Source: Stenotrophomonas pavanii (GTDB lineage: Bacteria > Pseudomonadota > Gammaproteobacteria > Xanthomonadales > Xanthomonadaceae). Taken from it: 64,000 bases of DNA. Of this stretch, positions 51,887 through 61,243 are shown in pieces; position 1 is the first letter of the stretch; each line of letters begins with the position of its first letter. The stretch lies in the NCBI RefSeq assembly GCF_900101175.1, contig NZ_FNFQ01000001.1, positions 558,001-622,000 on the forward strand. Reading direction: 5' to 3'. Below the pieces are notes generated by a model. The model had not been told where the DNA came from and did no database searches. It was given only the letters and a program-made list of their open reading frames with translations. The position numbers were made by a program, and so were the translations under genes.

Positions 51887-53935
51887 TCAGAACAGGGGGA
51901 ACGTGGCACCGTGAGTGGGCTCCGGGCCCGCCACGGTGGCCGCCGGAGCAGCCGCATCGTCGGCCACGGGCGCCCATTGTGGCGCAAAGAAGGCCTGCAC
52001 ATCGGCCAGGCTGCGGGTGCGGCGGAACGGCGGCAGTGAATCCAGGAAGACCCGGCCATACCCCCGGTTGAGCAGGCGCGGATCGCACAACACCAGCACA
52101 CCACGATCGCTTTCGCTGCGGATCAAGCGGCCGACGCCCTGCTTCAGGGCGATCACCGCCTGCGGCAGCTGTTCGTCGCGGAACGGATTGCCGCCCTGGC
52201 TGCGGATCGCCTCCAGCCGCGCTTCGTAGACCGGATCGTCCGGTGCCGCAAACGGCAGCTTGTCGATCACCACCACGCTCAGCGCTTCGCCGACGACGTC
52301 CACGCCTTCGCGGAAACTGGCCGAACCGAGCAGCACGCCGTTGCCCGACTCGCGGAAGCGCTGCAGCAGTGTTGCGCGCGGCGCCTCGCCCTGCACGAAC
52401 AACGGCCATGGCCCATCCCGCAGTGCCTCGGCGGCCTCGCGCAAGGCGCGGTGCGAGGCGAACAGCAGGAACGCCCTGCCCTGCGAGGCCTGCAGCACCG
52501 GCCGCAGGGCCTGGATCAGCGCGGTGCCGAATCCGCGCGCCGCCGGATCGGGCAGGCCTTCGGGCAGGTAGCACAACGCCTGCTCGGGCCAGTTGAACGG
52601 GCTTGGCTGGACCAGCGTGTGGGGATCGTCCAGGCCCAGGCGCGTGGCGATATGGTCGAAACCACCGCCCACGGTCAGCGTGGCCGAGGTGAAGATCCAC
52701 GCCGCACGGCTGCGTTCGCGATGCTCGCGCAATGGGCCGGACACATCCATCGGCGTGCGCTGGCAGCGGAACCCGCGCGGCGTGAGTTCGTACCACAGCA
52801 CATCGGCGGGACTGGCAGCGTCGGCCGGGTCGGTATCGAAATCGAGCGCTGGCGCATCATCGCCCAGCCAGCGACCGAGCCGCGAGACCGCCTCGCGCGC
52901 CCGCGCATGGCAGGCATCCAGGCCCGCCGCCGCTTCGCGCAGCGGCTGCAAAGCCTGCTCGAGCGTCACCAGGCCGGCCATCACCGTATCGAATCCGTCG
53001 CGGACCTGCGGCATGGCCAGCGCACGCCACTGCGTACCCCGCAGCGGCAGCCCTTCCATCGCCGAACGCAGCGCCAGCAATGCCTGCTGCAGCTGATCCA
53101 CCGGTTCCTGCAGGGCCGACTGCGCGCCCCCTACGCCGCGCGCCTCGGCCAGGCAGTCGCGGCCCAGTTCCTGCCATGGGCGCATGCCGAACCCCTCGCC
53201 GAAGAACTGCGCAGCCAGTTCGGGCAACTGGTGTGCCTCGTCGATGACAAAGGCCTGCGCCCCCGGCAGCAGTTCGCCGAAACCGTCCTGCTTCAGGGCC
53301 AGATCGGCCAGCAGCAGGTGATGGTTGACCACCACCACATCGGCGGCCTGCGCACGTTGCCGCGCACGCACCACGAAGCAGTCATCCCAGAACGGGCAAT
53401 CGGTACCCAGGCAGTTGTCGACGGTGGAGGTGACCATCGGCAGCAGCGGCGAATCATCGGCCAGGCCGTCGAGCTCAGCGATGTCACCGAACTCCGAGCG
53501 ACCGGACCAGGCCAGGATGCGCTGGAACTGCGCGGCCTGTTCGGGGCTGGAGAACCGCGGTTCGCCGCGGGCCTGCTGCAGGCGGTAGCGGCACAGGTAA
53601 TTCGCGCGCCCCTTCAGCAGTGCACTGCGCAGGCCGACGCCGAGCGCCTGGCGCACGCGCGGCAGGTCGCGATGGTAGAGCTGGTCCTGCAGCGCGCGGG
53701 TACCGGTGGAGATGATGGTGCGCAGCCCGGAAAGCAGCACCGGCACCAGGTAGGCGAAGGTCTTGCCGGTGCCGGTACCGGCCTCGGCCAGCAGCAGGTC
53801 ACGCTGCTGCAGCGCGTCGGCGATGGCTTCGGTCAGGTGCAGCTGTGCTGGACGCGGGACAAAGGCATCCAGGTGCGAGGCGAGCGCGCCGCCGTCGCTG
53901 AGGGCTTCGCGGCTGGCATGGACAAGGTCGGACAT
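51887..53935 (-). CDS. DinG/YoaA-type ATP-dependent DNA helicase
   Basis: 682 residues from ATG 53935. XPD-like superfamily 2 helicase: RPAQLHLTEAIADAL, Walker A LLAEAGTGTGKTFAYLVP, the DEAH box in AFVIDEAHQLPELAA, four cysteines of an iron-sulfur cluster (CRYRL ... CLGTDCPFWDDCF), GSASFREGVDVVGEALSVVVIDKLPF and QGVGRLIRSESDRGVLVLCDPRLL. YoaA and DinG act in DNA repair and R-loop or stalled-fork processing; the length and sequence look closer to YoaA. It is 9 bp upstream of tsaB. Confidence 0.93.
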   Translation of the reverse strand: MSDLVHASREALSDGGALASHLDAFVPRPAQLHLTEAIADALQQRDLLLAEAGTGTGKTFAYLVPVLLSGLRTIISTGTRALQDQLYHRDLPRVRQALGVGLRSALLKGRANYLCRYRLQQARGEPRFSSPEQAAQFQRILAWSGRSEFGDIAELDGLADDSPLLPMVTSTVDNCLGTDCPFWDDCFVVRARQRAQAADVVVVNHHLLLADLALKQDGFGELLPGAQAFVIDEAHQLPELAAQFFGEGFGMRPWQELGRDCLAEARGVGGAQSALQEPVDQLQQALLALRSAMEGLPLRGTQWRALAMPQVRDGFDTVMAGLVTLEQALQPLREAAAGLDACHARAREAVSRLGRWLGDDAPALDFDTDPADAASPADVLWYELTPRGFRCQRTPMDVSGPLREHRERSRAAWIFTSATLTVGGGFDHIATRLGLDDPHTLVQPSPFNWPEQALCYLPEGLPDPAARGFGTALIQALRPVLQASQGRAFLLFASHRALREAAEALRDGPWPLFVQGEAPRATLLQRFRESGNGVLLGSASFREGVDVVGEALSVVVIDKLPFAAPDDPVYEARLEAIRSQGGNPFRDEQLPQAVIALKQGVGRLIRSESDRGVLVLCDPRLLNRGYGRVFLDSLPPFRRTRSLADVQAFFAPQWAPVADDAAAPAATVAGPEPTHGATFPLF

Positions 53936-54037
53936 CAGAGGGAGAGGATACCCGGCCGGGCGCTGCCCGGCACCCGTTTCAAGCCAAGGCAACAGCAACG
54001 GCAACGACAGTCATGGCTCTGGGTTGCACTGAGGGCG

Positions 54038-54139
54038 GGCGGGGGACTGTGAGTTTGCGGGGACGCCGTAAACCCGTCCTTGGGGGCTTGGCCGCGGCAT
54101 CCATGCCGCGGACACCCCGCAAACCCACAGTCCCCCGCC
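54038..54139 (-). repeat. Long hairpin element, copy F
   Basis: The 25-base arms (54038-54062 and 54115-54139) pair with a single A/G mismatch. The loop carries, on the minus strand, CCGCGGCATGGATGCCGCGG and ACGGGTTTACGGCGT. It faces away from copy G. Together they fill 53936-54494, which has no coding region. Confidence 0.85.
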
Positions 54140-54174
54140 TTCGACAGTGTCCCGGTGACGGAGGCACGCGCGTC

Positions 54175-54198
54175 GTAGAGTCGAGCTTGCTCGGCTGG
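54175..54198 (+). repeat. SMAG-like stem-loop
   Basis: GTAGAGTCGAGCTTGCTCGG followed by CTGG: GTAG end and a short GAGC-TT-GCTC stem, in the centre of the divergent pair F/G. Confidence 0.55.
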
Positions 54199-54202
54199 GA
54201 TG

Positions 54203-54273
54203 TCAAAAGCGGTGGAGGGAACGGGGAAAGAGGATGAATTACCGCGCGCGCGCAGCGTGCGACCCGCTTTTGA
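54203..54273. repeat. Central TCAAAAGCGG inverted repeat of the F/G module
   Basis: TCAAAAGCGG (54203-54212) and CCGCTTTTGA (54264-54273) are exact complements 51 bases apart. The right one continues TTTTCTTTTTCTTTTCCGTGG. A near-identical T/C tract occurs in the module at 20.9 kb, and GTCAAAAGCGG also marks the modules at 8.08 kb and 51.0 kb. Confidence 0.75.
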
Positions 54274-54319
54274 TTTTCTTTTTCTTTTCCGTGGCTGGAC
54301 GCACACGGAAACTGTCAGA

Positions 54320-54423
54320 GGCCGGGCGGGGTGGGTTCGCGGGGGTGTCCGCGGCATGGATGCCGCGGCCAAGCCCCCAGGGACGGGTTCACGGCGTCCC
54401 CCGCGAACCCACCCCGCCCGGCC
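54320..54423 (+). repeat. Long hairpin element, copy G (26-bp perfect arms)
   Basis: Arms 54320-54345 and 54398-54423 are perfectly complementary. The loop contains CCGCGGCATGGATGCCGCGG and AGGGACGGGTTCACGGCGT. It is followed by CCAAGCGCGGCTTTTG and, at 54467, the outer word ACGAGGGGCTGCGCCGTTG, 9 bases from the lipoprotein stop. Confidence 0.88.
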
Positions 54424-54494
54424 AAGCGCGGCTTTTGCTTCTGGCTTCAACGACCAACCCACAGCCACGAGGGGCTGCGCCGTTGGCTGGAAAT

Positions 54495-55031
54495 TCAGTA
54501 CCGCTTGATCCCCGGCACCGTGCAGCCTTCAATCTGCGCGTGCGCCGACACCGCATTCTCCTTCTCGCCCCGCGCCAGGCGCGACTGTTCGATCGTCGCC
54601 CAGTGCCGGCGGCACAGCGGCCCGGTCTTCGAGCCCAGATCCACCGCCTTGCGTGCGAACGTCTCCGCCTGCGCCCACTGGCCCTGCAGCAGCGCCAGTT
54701 CAGCCCGCTCCTGCAGCACGGCCGGGTCCCCGGCCACGATGTCGAGCGCATGGTCCAGGCTGCTGGCGGCACCGGCCAGGTCGTTGGCCTGGCGCTGCGC
54801 CTGTGCGGTCAGCCGCAGGTCTTCCACCTGCGAATCACGCAGCGGCTGCACCGACAACTCCTTGTCATCCGGGCCCGCGGCCGCGTCCACCGCGGCCAGC
54901 CGCTGCGCCGGCGTCGTGGTATCCACCGGCTTGACCACCGGCGGTGCAGTACTGACGCAGGCGGCCAGGGCCAGGCTGAGGCCGGTCAGGGCAAGGGGCT
55001 GCAGCAGGATTCGCATGTTCATCGGCATCAT
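54495..55031 (-). CDS. Lipoprotein with TPR-like repeats, unknown function
   Basis: 178 residues if read from ATG 55031; other in-frame ATGs at 55028, 55022 and 55016 are possible. A lipoprotein signal (PLALTGLSLALAAC, cleavage before Cys) leads into a short linker and helical repeats (AQRQANDLAGAASSLDHALDIVAGDPAVLQERAELALLQGQWAQAETFARKAVDLG) that look like one or two TPRs. The start overlaps the mrcB stop by 4 bp (ATGA), so it is translated with PBP1b. By analogy with lipoprotein activators such as LpoB it could assist PBP1b, but there is no sequence similarity to LpoB that I can see. Confidence 0.75.
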   Translation of the reverse strand: MMPMNMRILLQPLALTGLSLALAACVSTAPPVVKPVDTTTPAQRLAAVDAAAGPDDKELSVQPLRDSQVEDLRLTAQAQRQANDLAGAASSLDHALDIVAGDPAVLQERAELALLQGQWAQAETFARKAVDLGSKTGPLCRRHWATIEQSRLARGEKENAVSAHAQIEGCTVPGIKRY

Positions 55032-57454
55032 CGGCTTGGCGGAGGAGAGGCGGCGGCAGGCTCGGCAGGGGCGTCCGGCTTGCGGTCCAGGCCGAACCAG
55101 CTGCGCCAGCCACCGCCCTCGCCTTCAGCCTCGCCCTGCCCGTCCGGCGGCGCGGCCGGTGCACACGGGGCGTAGGCCGGGGCATAGCCCACCACGAACG
55201 GGAAACGGCGCGCGCCGGGGCAGCCTTCATCGGTGCTGTTGAGGCCGGTCGGGGCGACCGACTGCCAGTCCAGGCCCTTGTTGCTGACCCGCAGCGGCGC
55301 GCTCGGCAGGCGCTGGAAGATGCCCGACCAGACCCGCATCGCACCGGTGGCGCCATACAGGCCGGCCTGCTCGTTCTGGTCGTTGCCGATCCAGATCACC
55401 GCCAGGTGATCGCCGGTGTAGCCGGCGTACCAGCTGTCGCGCCCGTCGTTGGTGGTACCGGTCTTGCCGGCCGGCTGCAGGCGGCCAAGGCCGTCGGCAT
55501 TGAGCCGCTGCGCGGTGCCGCTGGCGACCACCTGCTGCAGGCCGACACTGATCAGGTTGGCGGCAATCGAGTCGCCTTCCTGTGCCGGTGCCGGCGTCTT
55601 GTCGTAACGCTTGAGCAGCTTGCCCTGCGGATCGAGCACGCCACGCACCGCGTGCAGCGGCTGGATCTCGCCGCCGGACGCCAGGAACTGGTACAGCTGC
55701 GCCATCGCGTACGGGCTCTGGTCGGTCGAGCCGAGGATCACCGCCGGGTTGGCGTCGGCCTTGATGCCGGCCAGGACATGGATCAGCTGGGTCACGCGCT
55801 CCGGGCCGACCTGCATGCCCACGCGCACCGTGGCCTGGTTATAGGAATGCGCCAGTGCGTCGATCAGGCGCACCGTGCCGTGGCTGCGGTTGTCCGCGTT
55901 GCCGGGGCTCCAGTTGCGGCCGCGGCCGAGCTGCACCGTCACCGGCGAGTCATCGACCCAGCTGGCCAGCGAGTAACGGTCCGGCTGCGCCAGGGCCAGC
56001 AGGTAGACGAACGGCTTGAGCAGCGAACCGACCGGACGCTGCGCCTCGATCGCGCGGTTGAAGCCGACCTCGGACACCTCGCGGCTGCCGATCACCGCCA
56101 GCACGTCGCCGTTGTGCACGTCGGTCAGCACCATGCCGGCCTGCAGCTCGGGGCGGCGCTTGCTTTCCAGCGACTTGATGGTGCGGGTCACCGCGCCTTC
56201 GGCGTAGGCCTGCGCGGACGGCGACATGCCGGTCATCACGCTCAGGCCCGCACCCTGCAGCGCCGATTCCGGGTAGTCATGGCCGAGCTGGCGACGGACC
56301 AGGTCAACGTAGGCCGGGAAGCGGTTGGCCGCCACCAGGCCCGGCGTCTTGGGAACGCCCAACGGTGCCTTCAGTGCGCGCTGGTACTCGGCGTCGTCGA
56401 TCAGCGTGGCCTCGTGCAGCTTGCCCAGCACGAAGTTGCGGCGATCCAGCGCGCGCTCCGGGTTGCGCCGCGGGTCGTAGAAGGACGGTCCCTTGACCAG
56501 GCCGATCAGCAGGGCGATCTGCTCGGTCTCCAGCGACTGCAGGTCGCGGCCGAACCAGAACTCGGCACCGGAGGACATGCCATGGATCGCCTGGCTGCCG
56601 CGCTGGCCCAGGTACACCTGGTTGAGATAGGCCTCGAAGATGGTGCGCTTGTCGTAGCGCGCTTCCATGATCAGCGCGTACAGCACTTCGTTGAACTTGC
56701 GGGTGATCGTCTGTTCCTTGCCGATGCCGAGCAGGCCGCTGCGGGCCAGCTGCTGGGTCAGCGTCGAAGCGCCCTGGCGGCTCTGGCCACCGGAGCGGAT
56801 CGTCACCCACACGGCGCGCGCGATGCCGGACAGGTCGATGCCGTGGTGGCGGTTGAAGTCCTTGTCCTCCACCGCCTGCAGGCCGGTCACCAGCAGGTCC
56901 GGCGCCTCGTCCATGCGGATCAGCCGGCGTTCTTCCTGCTTCTGCCCATAGAGGGTGGCGATACGCGCCGGATCCAGCCGCGCCGCCTTCAACGCCTTGC
57001 GGCTGTCGGCGTCACGCAGCGAGGCCACGCCGCCATCGGCCAGCGTCAGTTCCACCCGGCGCGGGGCCACCCGGCCGTCAACGTCGTTGTAGCCGCGGCT
57101 GGCGATCACGAAGCGCCCGCCGTTCACCGCGTAGGTGGCCGGCTCCTTGCCCTGGCCGTCATCGCGGTAGGCCGAGGCGGCCAGCTCGGTCTTCAGCGTG
57201 GACGCATCCATCGCCTTGCCGGGGGTCAGTACCAGCGGGCGCGCGTACACGCGCGTCGGGATCTGCCAGCGCAACTCGCCGAAACGCTGGGTCACCTGCT
57301 GGTTCAGGTACAGCGTATAGGGAATGAGGAACCCCAGCCCCAACGCGACCGCAGCCATGCTCCAGGTGATCAGCCGGCGCCGCCACAGCGGACCGCTGTC
57401 CTGCTGGTCGTCGTCGAAATCGTCGATGTCGTCGGAATCGTAGCGTCGGGGCAC
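55028..57454 (-). CDS. mrcB: Bifunctional penicillin-binding protein 1B
   Basis: 808 residues starting at GTG 57454. An acidic cytoplasmic N-terminus and one membrane helix (LITWSMAAVALGLGFLIPYTLYL) precede a UB2H-like domain, then a GT51 domain with catalytic Glu196 in LQAVEDKDFNRHHGID and GASTLTQQLARS. The transpeptidase has SLLK (Ser477), SYN in AHSYNQATVRVG, and KTGTTND. It polymerises and cross-links peptidoglycan. The Pro/Ala/Glu-rich C-terminal tail is typical of Xanthomonadaceae. The downstream lipoprotein is coupled by a 4-bp overlap. Confidence 0.95.
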   Translation of the reverse strand: MPRRYDSDDIDDFDDDQQDSGPLWRRRLITWSMAAVALGLGFLIPYTLYLNQQVTQRFGELRWQIPTRVYARPLVLTPGKAMDASTLKTELAASAYRDDGQGKEPATYAVNGGRFVIASRGYNDVDGRVAPRRVELTLADGGVASLRDADSRKALKAARLDPARIATLYGQKQEERRLIRMDEAPDLLVTGLQAVEDKDFNRHHGIDLSGIARAVWVTIRSGGQSRQGASTLTQQLARSGLLGIGKEQTITRKFNEVLYALIMEARYDKRTIFEAYLNQVYLGQRGSQAIHGMSSGAEFWFGRDLQSLETEQIALLIGLVKGPSFYDPRRNPERALDRRNFVLGKLHEATLIDDAEYQRALKAPLGVPKTPGLVAANRFPAYVDLVRRQLGHDYPESALQGAGLSVMTGMSPSAQAYAEGAVTRTIKSLESKRRPELQAGMVLTDVHNGDVLAVIGSREVSEVGFNRAIEAQRPVGSLLKPFVYLLALAQPDRYSLASWVDDSPVTVQLGRGRNWSPGNADNRSHGTVRLIDALAHSYNQATVRVGMQVGPERVTQLIHVLAGIKADANPAVILGSTDQSPYAMAQLYQFLASGGEIQPLHAVRGVLDPQGKLLKRYDKTPAPAQEGDSIAANLISVGLQQVVASGTAQRLNADGLGRLQPAGKTGTTNDGRDSWYAGYTGDHLAVIWIGNDQNEQAGLYGATGAMRVWSGIFQRLPSAPLRVSNKGLDWQSVAPTGLNSTDEGCPGARRFPFVVGYAPAYAPCAPAAPPDGQGEAEGEGGGWRSWFGLDRKPDAPAEPAAASPPPSR

Positions 57455-57550
57455 GGGAATGCGAGAATGTAGGGTCTGGCGAGTCTACCCCAGCCGCTGC
57501 GGCTGGCGGGTTCTCCCGGGTTCCCCTGCTTAAGCTGGAGTTGCAACCGG

Positions 57551-59650
57551 ATGGCGATGTCCCTGGCCGAGATCCGATACCTGATCAACCGCCTGTCGGG
57601 CCTGGCCCGCCGGAGCCTGGCAAGCCTGCGCACCCGTGGCTGGCGGGCCACCTGGCAACGCATCCGCGTGCACACCCAGCGCGCCGTTCCCGCGCCGCGC
57701 ACGCCGCTGTTCCTGCCGCCGGCCCAGGAGTTCGCCCCCTTCGCGGTGCCGTTCAGCGCGTCGCCGGAGGTGAGCATCATCATTCCGGTCTACAACCATG
57801 TCGACCACACCCTGGCCTGTCTGCGCGCGCTGGCGGCGCACCCGCCGGCGGCCGCCTGCGAGATCCTGGTGGTGGATGACGGCAGCAGCGATGCCACCGT
57901 GCAGTGGATGCCGCAGGTGGCCGGGCTGCGCTATGAAGTACGCGAGCACAACGGCGGCTTCATCGACGCCTGCAACGATGGGGTGTCGCGCGCACGCGGC
58001 CGCTACGTGGTGCTGCTCAACAACGATACCGTGCCGCAACCCGGCTGGCTTGATGCCCTGCTGGATACCTTCGGCAGCGTGCCCGGCGCCGGCCTGGTCG
58101 GCAGCCAGCTGCTGTACCCGGATGGCCGCCTGCAGGAGTCGGGCGGCGTGATCTTCACCGATGGCAGTGGCTGGAGCTATGGCCGCTTCGAAGCGGCTGA
58201 CGATCCGCGCTTTGCCAGCCTGCGCGACGTCGACTACTGCTCCGGTGCGGCGCTGATGCTGCCGCGCGCGCTGTGGCAGCAGCTGGATGGCTTCGACACC
58301 CGCTACAGGCCGGCGTACTACGAGGACACCGACCTGGCCTTCCGCGTGCGTGCACACGGCCTGCGCGTGCTGGTGCAGCCGGCCAGCCGGGTGGTCCACG
58401 ACGAAGGCACCAGCAACGGCACCGACACCGGCAGCGGGGTGAAGGCCTACCAGGTGCGCAACCAGGCCATCTTCGCCGCCCGCTGGGCCGCCGAACTGGC
58501 CCGCCACCCGGCGGTCGGCGACGTGCCGTCGCCGGCGTTGCTGCTGCGCGGCCGGCGCCAGGTGCTGATCCTGGACGAGGAAGTGCCGCAGCCGGATCGT
58601 GATTCCGGATCGCTGCGCCAGGTCAATCTGATCCGCCTGCTGCTGCAGGGCGGTGCGCATGTGGTGTTCGTGCCGACCCGGCGCGAGCATGCCGGCGCGG
58701 CGACCGAAGCGCTGCAGCGGATGGGCGTGGAAGTCTGGTACGCACCGTTCCTTGACGGCGTGGCCGGCTGGTTGCGCAGCCACGGCTCGCGGTTCGACGT
58801 GGCGATGCTGGTGCGCCACCACGTCGCCCACGAGTGCCTGCCCCTGCTCAAGCGCTATGCGCCGCAGGCACGCACGGTGTTCGACACCGTCGACCTGCAC
58901 TACCTGCGTGAACGCCGCGGTGCCGAAGTGGCCGGCGATGCGGCCCTGCTGCGCGCCGCAGAACGCACCCGCAGCAGCGAACTGGCCGTGATGGAACAGT
59001 GCGACATCACGGTGCTGGTCAGTGCCGCAGAGCGCGAGCAGCTGCAGGCCGATGCGCCACGGGTGCGGGTCGAGCTGATCTCCAACCTGCACGAGGTTGC
59101 CGGTGCCGGCGCGGCGTTCGAGCAGCGCCACGACCTGGTGTTTGTCGGTGGCTTCCGCCATCCGCCGAACCTGGATGGCATGCAATGGTTCATCGGCGAG
59201 GTCTTCGCGCGCATCCGTGCCCGCCTGCCGGAGGTACGCCTGCACTGCATCGGCGCGGCGGCCCCGGAATCGCTGCTGGCACTGGCCGCGCGCCAACCCG
59301 GCGTGCAGATGCACGGCTTCGTCGAAGACATCACGCCCTACATGGACGGCGCGCGCATCGCCATCGCACCCCTGCGGTTCGGCGCCGGAGTGAAGGGCAA
59401 GATCAACCTGAGCATGGCCCATGGCCAGCCGGTGGTCGGTACCACGTGCGCCGTGGAAGGCATGCACCTGCACCCGGGCAAGGATGTGCTGGTGGCCGAC
59501 GACGCCGAAGGATTCGCCGATGCGGTGATCCGCCTGTACCAGGATCCGCAGTTGTGGCAACAGTTGTCCGACGCCGGTCTGGCCAATGTCGCCGAGCATT
59601 TCTCGCTCGAAGCCGCCCGCGCAACCGTGCAGCGCGTGTTCTTCGACTAG
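57551..59650 (+). CDS. Two-domain glycosyltransferase (GT2 fused to GT4-like)
   Basis: 699 residues. The N-terminal GT2 domain (about 75-320) has IIIPVYNHVDHTLACLRAL, VVDDGSSDAT, ARGRYVVLLNNDTVPQPGWLDAL and YRPAYYEDTDLAFRVRAHGLRV. A second GT4-type domain fills residues about 330-699 (HDLVFVGGFRHPPNLDGMQWFIGEVFARIRARLPEVRLHCIGA, GFVEDITPYMDGARIAIAPLRFGAGVKGKI), without a membrane anchor. It would add two sugars, or act as a processive enzyme, in a surface polysaccharide. No other glycan genes are adjacent. Its TAG stop overlaps the opposing gene's TAG in a CTAG palindrome. Confidence 0.88.
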   Translation: MAMSLAEIRYLINRLSGLARRSLASLRTRGWRATWQRIRVHTQRAVPAPRTPLFLPPAQEFAPFAVPFSASPEVSIIIPVYNHVDHTLACLRALAAHPPAAACEILVVDDGSSDATVQWMPQVAGLRYEVREHNGGFIDACNDGVSRARGRYVVLLNNDTVPQPGWLDALLDTFGSVPGAGLVGSQLLYPDGRLQESGGVIFTDGSGWSYGRFEAADDPRFASLRDVDYCSGAALMLPRALWQQLDGFDTRYRPAYYEDTDLAFRVRAHGLRVLVQPASRVVHDEGTSNGTDTGSGVKAYQVRNQAIFAARWAAELARHPAVGDVPSPALLLRGRRQVLILDEEVPQPDRDSGSLRQVNLIRLLLQGGAHVVFVPTRREHAGAATEALQRMGVEVWYAPFLDGVAGWLRSHGSRFDVAMLVRHHVAHECLPLLKRYAPQARTVFDTVDLHYLRERRGAEVAGDAALLRAAERTRSSELAVMEQCDITVLVSAAEREQLQADAPRVRVELISNLHEVAGAGAAFEQRHDLVFVGGFRHPPNLDGMQWFIGEVFARIRARLPEVRLHCIGAAAPESLLALAARQPGVQMHGFVEDITPYMDGARIAIAPLRFGAGVKGKINLSMAHGQPVVGTTCAVEGMHLHPGKDVLVADDAEGFADAVIRLYQDPQLWQQLSDAGLANVAEHFSLEAARATVQRVFFD

Positions 59651-61212
59651 TCCACCCGTCCACCGGCGCGGCGCAGGCGATCTTCAAACGCCGGCAGTTC
59701 GGCCAGGTCCGGTTGCAGCAACCGCGCCTGTTCGGCGGCATGTTCGGCAAAGGCCAGGTCGCCGCTGCCGAGCCGTTCGCTGCCGATCGCCAGCCAGCGC
59801 TGGGCCAGGCGCAGCCGCGCCGAGGGCAACCCCGACGCAGTCGGTGACAGGGTCTGCCAGGCCTGCAGGCAGGCACCTGCGGCCTGTACGCGGTTCTGCC
59901 GCAGATTGTCGTCGAAGCAGCGGCGACTGGCGGGCAGCAGGCGCGCGGCAGCGGCCTTCACCCGCGCGTCGCGGGGCGCCAGTGACTGGGCTTCGCGCAG
60001 CGCGTCGAACGCGCTGTGTCCCGGCGGGCTGATCCACTGTCCTGCACGCTCGGCGCGCTCGATCTTCCGCAGGTGGTCGCGCAGCTGGCGTTCGCGCTGC
60101 GCACTGCTGACCGCAGGCTGCTGCAGGGCCTGTTGCGCCTGCCGCGCGCGCTGCAGGCGTTGCGTCAGCTGCTGCTGCACTGCCTGCGACGCCCCCAGCT
60201 CCACGGCCAATGCCGCATCACGTTGCGCCGCGTCGAACTGGAAATCGTCGGCGAGCTTCTGGCTGCGCGCCACCACCGCCTGCAAGGCCTGCTCACGCCC
60301 GCGCTGGGCGTTGGAATCATCGGCGGCCACCGCCAGCACCGCCAGGAAGCCCCTGGCCGCTGCGTCCAGCTGCTGCCGTTGCAACGAACGCTGCGCCTGC
60401 CGAAGGCGCTGGTCGACCGCGCGCGCCAGGGCTTCCTCGCTGGCTGGCAGATCGGCATGCCCGGCATCGAACTGACGGGCGCGGCGCAGGATCGCCGCTG
60501 CGTCGGCAAGCTCCCCTCGCCCGGCCCGCATGCGCGCCTGCTGCAGCAGGTCGCTCAATGCGTCTTCGCGCCCTTCCAGTGCGGGCAGGTTGTCCGGCTG
60601 CAGGGCCAGGATGCGTTGGAACAGGGGCAATGCACTGCTCTCGCCGTCATCCAGGCGCCCGGCCGCGAACGCATTGCGCGCCTGTGCCAGCAATGCCCCG
60701 ATTCCCGCACCGGCACTGCGTCGCGCCTGCAACTGACGGGCAACCGCTTCGGCTTCAGCCTGCGGCACCTGCAGTTCGCGGGCCAGTGCCAGTGCCCGTG
60801 CACTGCCCTCCAGGTCATCGGCCTGCAGGCGGTCGCGGGCCTGTTGCAGCGCTGCCGCGCCGGTATTGGCCAGGCCCTGGCGCGCCTGCGGCCGATCGCC
60901 ATCCAGTGCCAGCACTGCCTGGTAGCGCTCGCGTGCACCGCTGCCATCAGCATCGCTCAGGCGCCCGGCGGCCAGCGCCCGATCCCCTTCGGCCAGCAGC
61001 TGTTCGATCTGCGGCTCATCCCAGAACCAATCGGCCAGCGGCTTGCGCAGCAGGACCAGCAGCACGAACACCGCCAGCGCTGCCAGCAGCGCCCAGCGCC
61101 AGATCCGGCGCGCATGGCGCGCCTGCAGCCACCACCAACGCCCCTCGCGGCGGACGCGGTCCAGCGCCGGATGTTCAGCGCCATGCGGGCGATGCGGGGG
61201 CTCGCGTTCCAT
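59647..61212 (-). CDS. Membrane-anchored TPR-like repeat protein, unknown function
   Basis: 521 residues. A basic cytoplasmic N-terminus (about 40 residues), one membrane helix (WALLAALAVFVLLVLL), then an almost entirely helical periplasmic region rich in Ala/Gln/Arg/Leu with TPR-like units (IEQLLAEGDRALAAGRLSDADGSGARERYQAVLALDGDRPQARQGL, LLAQARNAFAAGRLDDGESSALPLFQRILALQPDNLPALEG). I recognise no named family. Such proteins often serve as scaffolds in envelope complexes. It is convergent with the glycosyltransferase and lies directly downstream of relA on the same strand (31 bp). Confidence 0.75.
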   Translation of the reverse strand: MEREPPHRPHGAEHPALDRVRREGRWWWLQARHARRIWRWALLAALAVFVLLVLLRKPLADWFWDEPQIEQLLAEGDRALAAGRLSDADGSGARERYQAVLALDGDRPQARQGLANTGAAALQQARDRLQADDLEGSARALALARELQVPQAEAEAVARQLQARRSAGAGIGALLAQARNAFAAGRLDDGESSALPLFQRILALQPDNLPALEGREDALSDLLQQARMRAGRGELADAAAILRRARQFDAGHADLPASEEALARAVDQRLRQAQRSLQRQQLDAAARGFLAVLAVAADDSNAQRGREQALQAVVARSQKLADDFQFDAAQRDAALAVELGASQAVQQQLTQRLQRARQAQQALQQPAVSSAQRERQLRDHLRKIERAERAGQWISPPGHSAFDALREAQSLAPRDARVKAAAARLLPASRRCFDDNLRQNRVQAAGACLQAWQTLSPTASGLPSARLRLAQRWLAIGSERLGSGDLAFAEHAAEQARLLQPDLAELPAFEDRLRRAGGRVD

Positions 61213-61243
61213 GCGTGCAAGGGTAGCCGGGGCAGCGTGAAGC

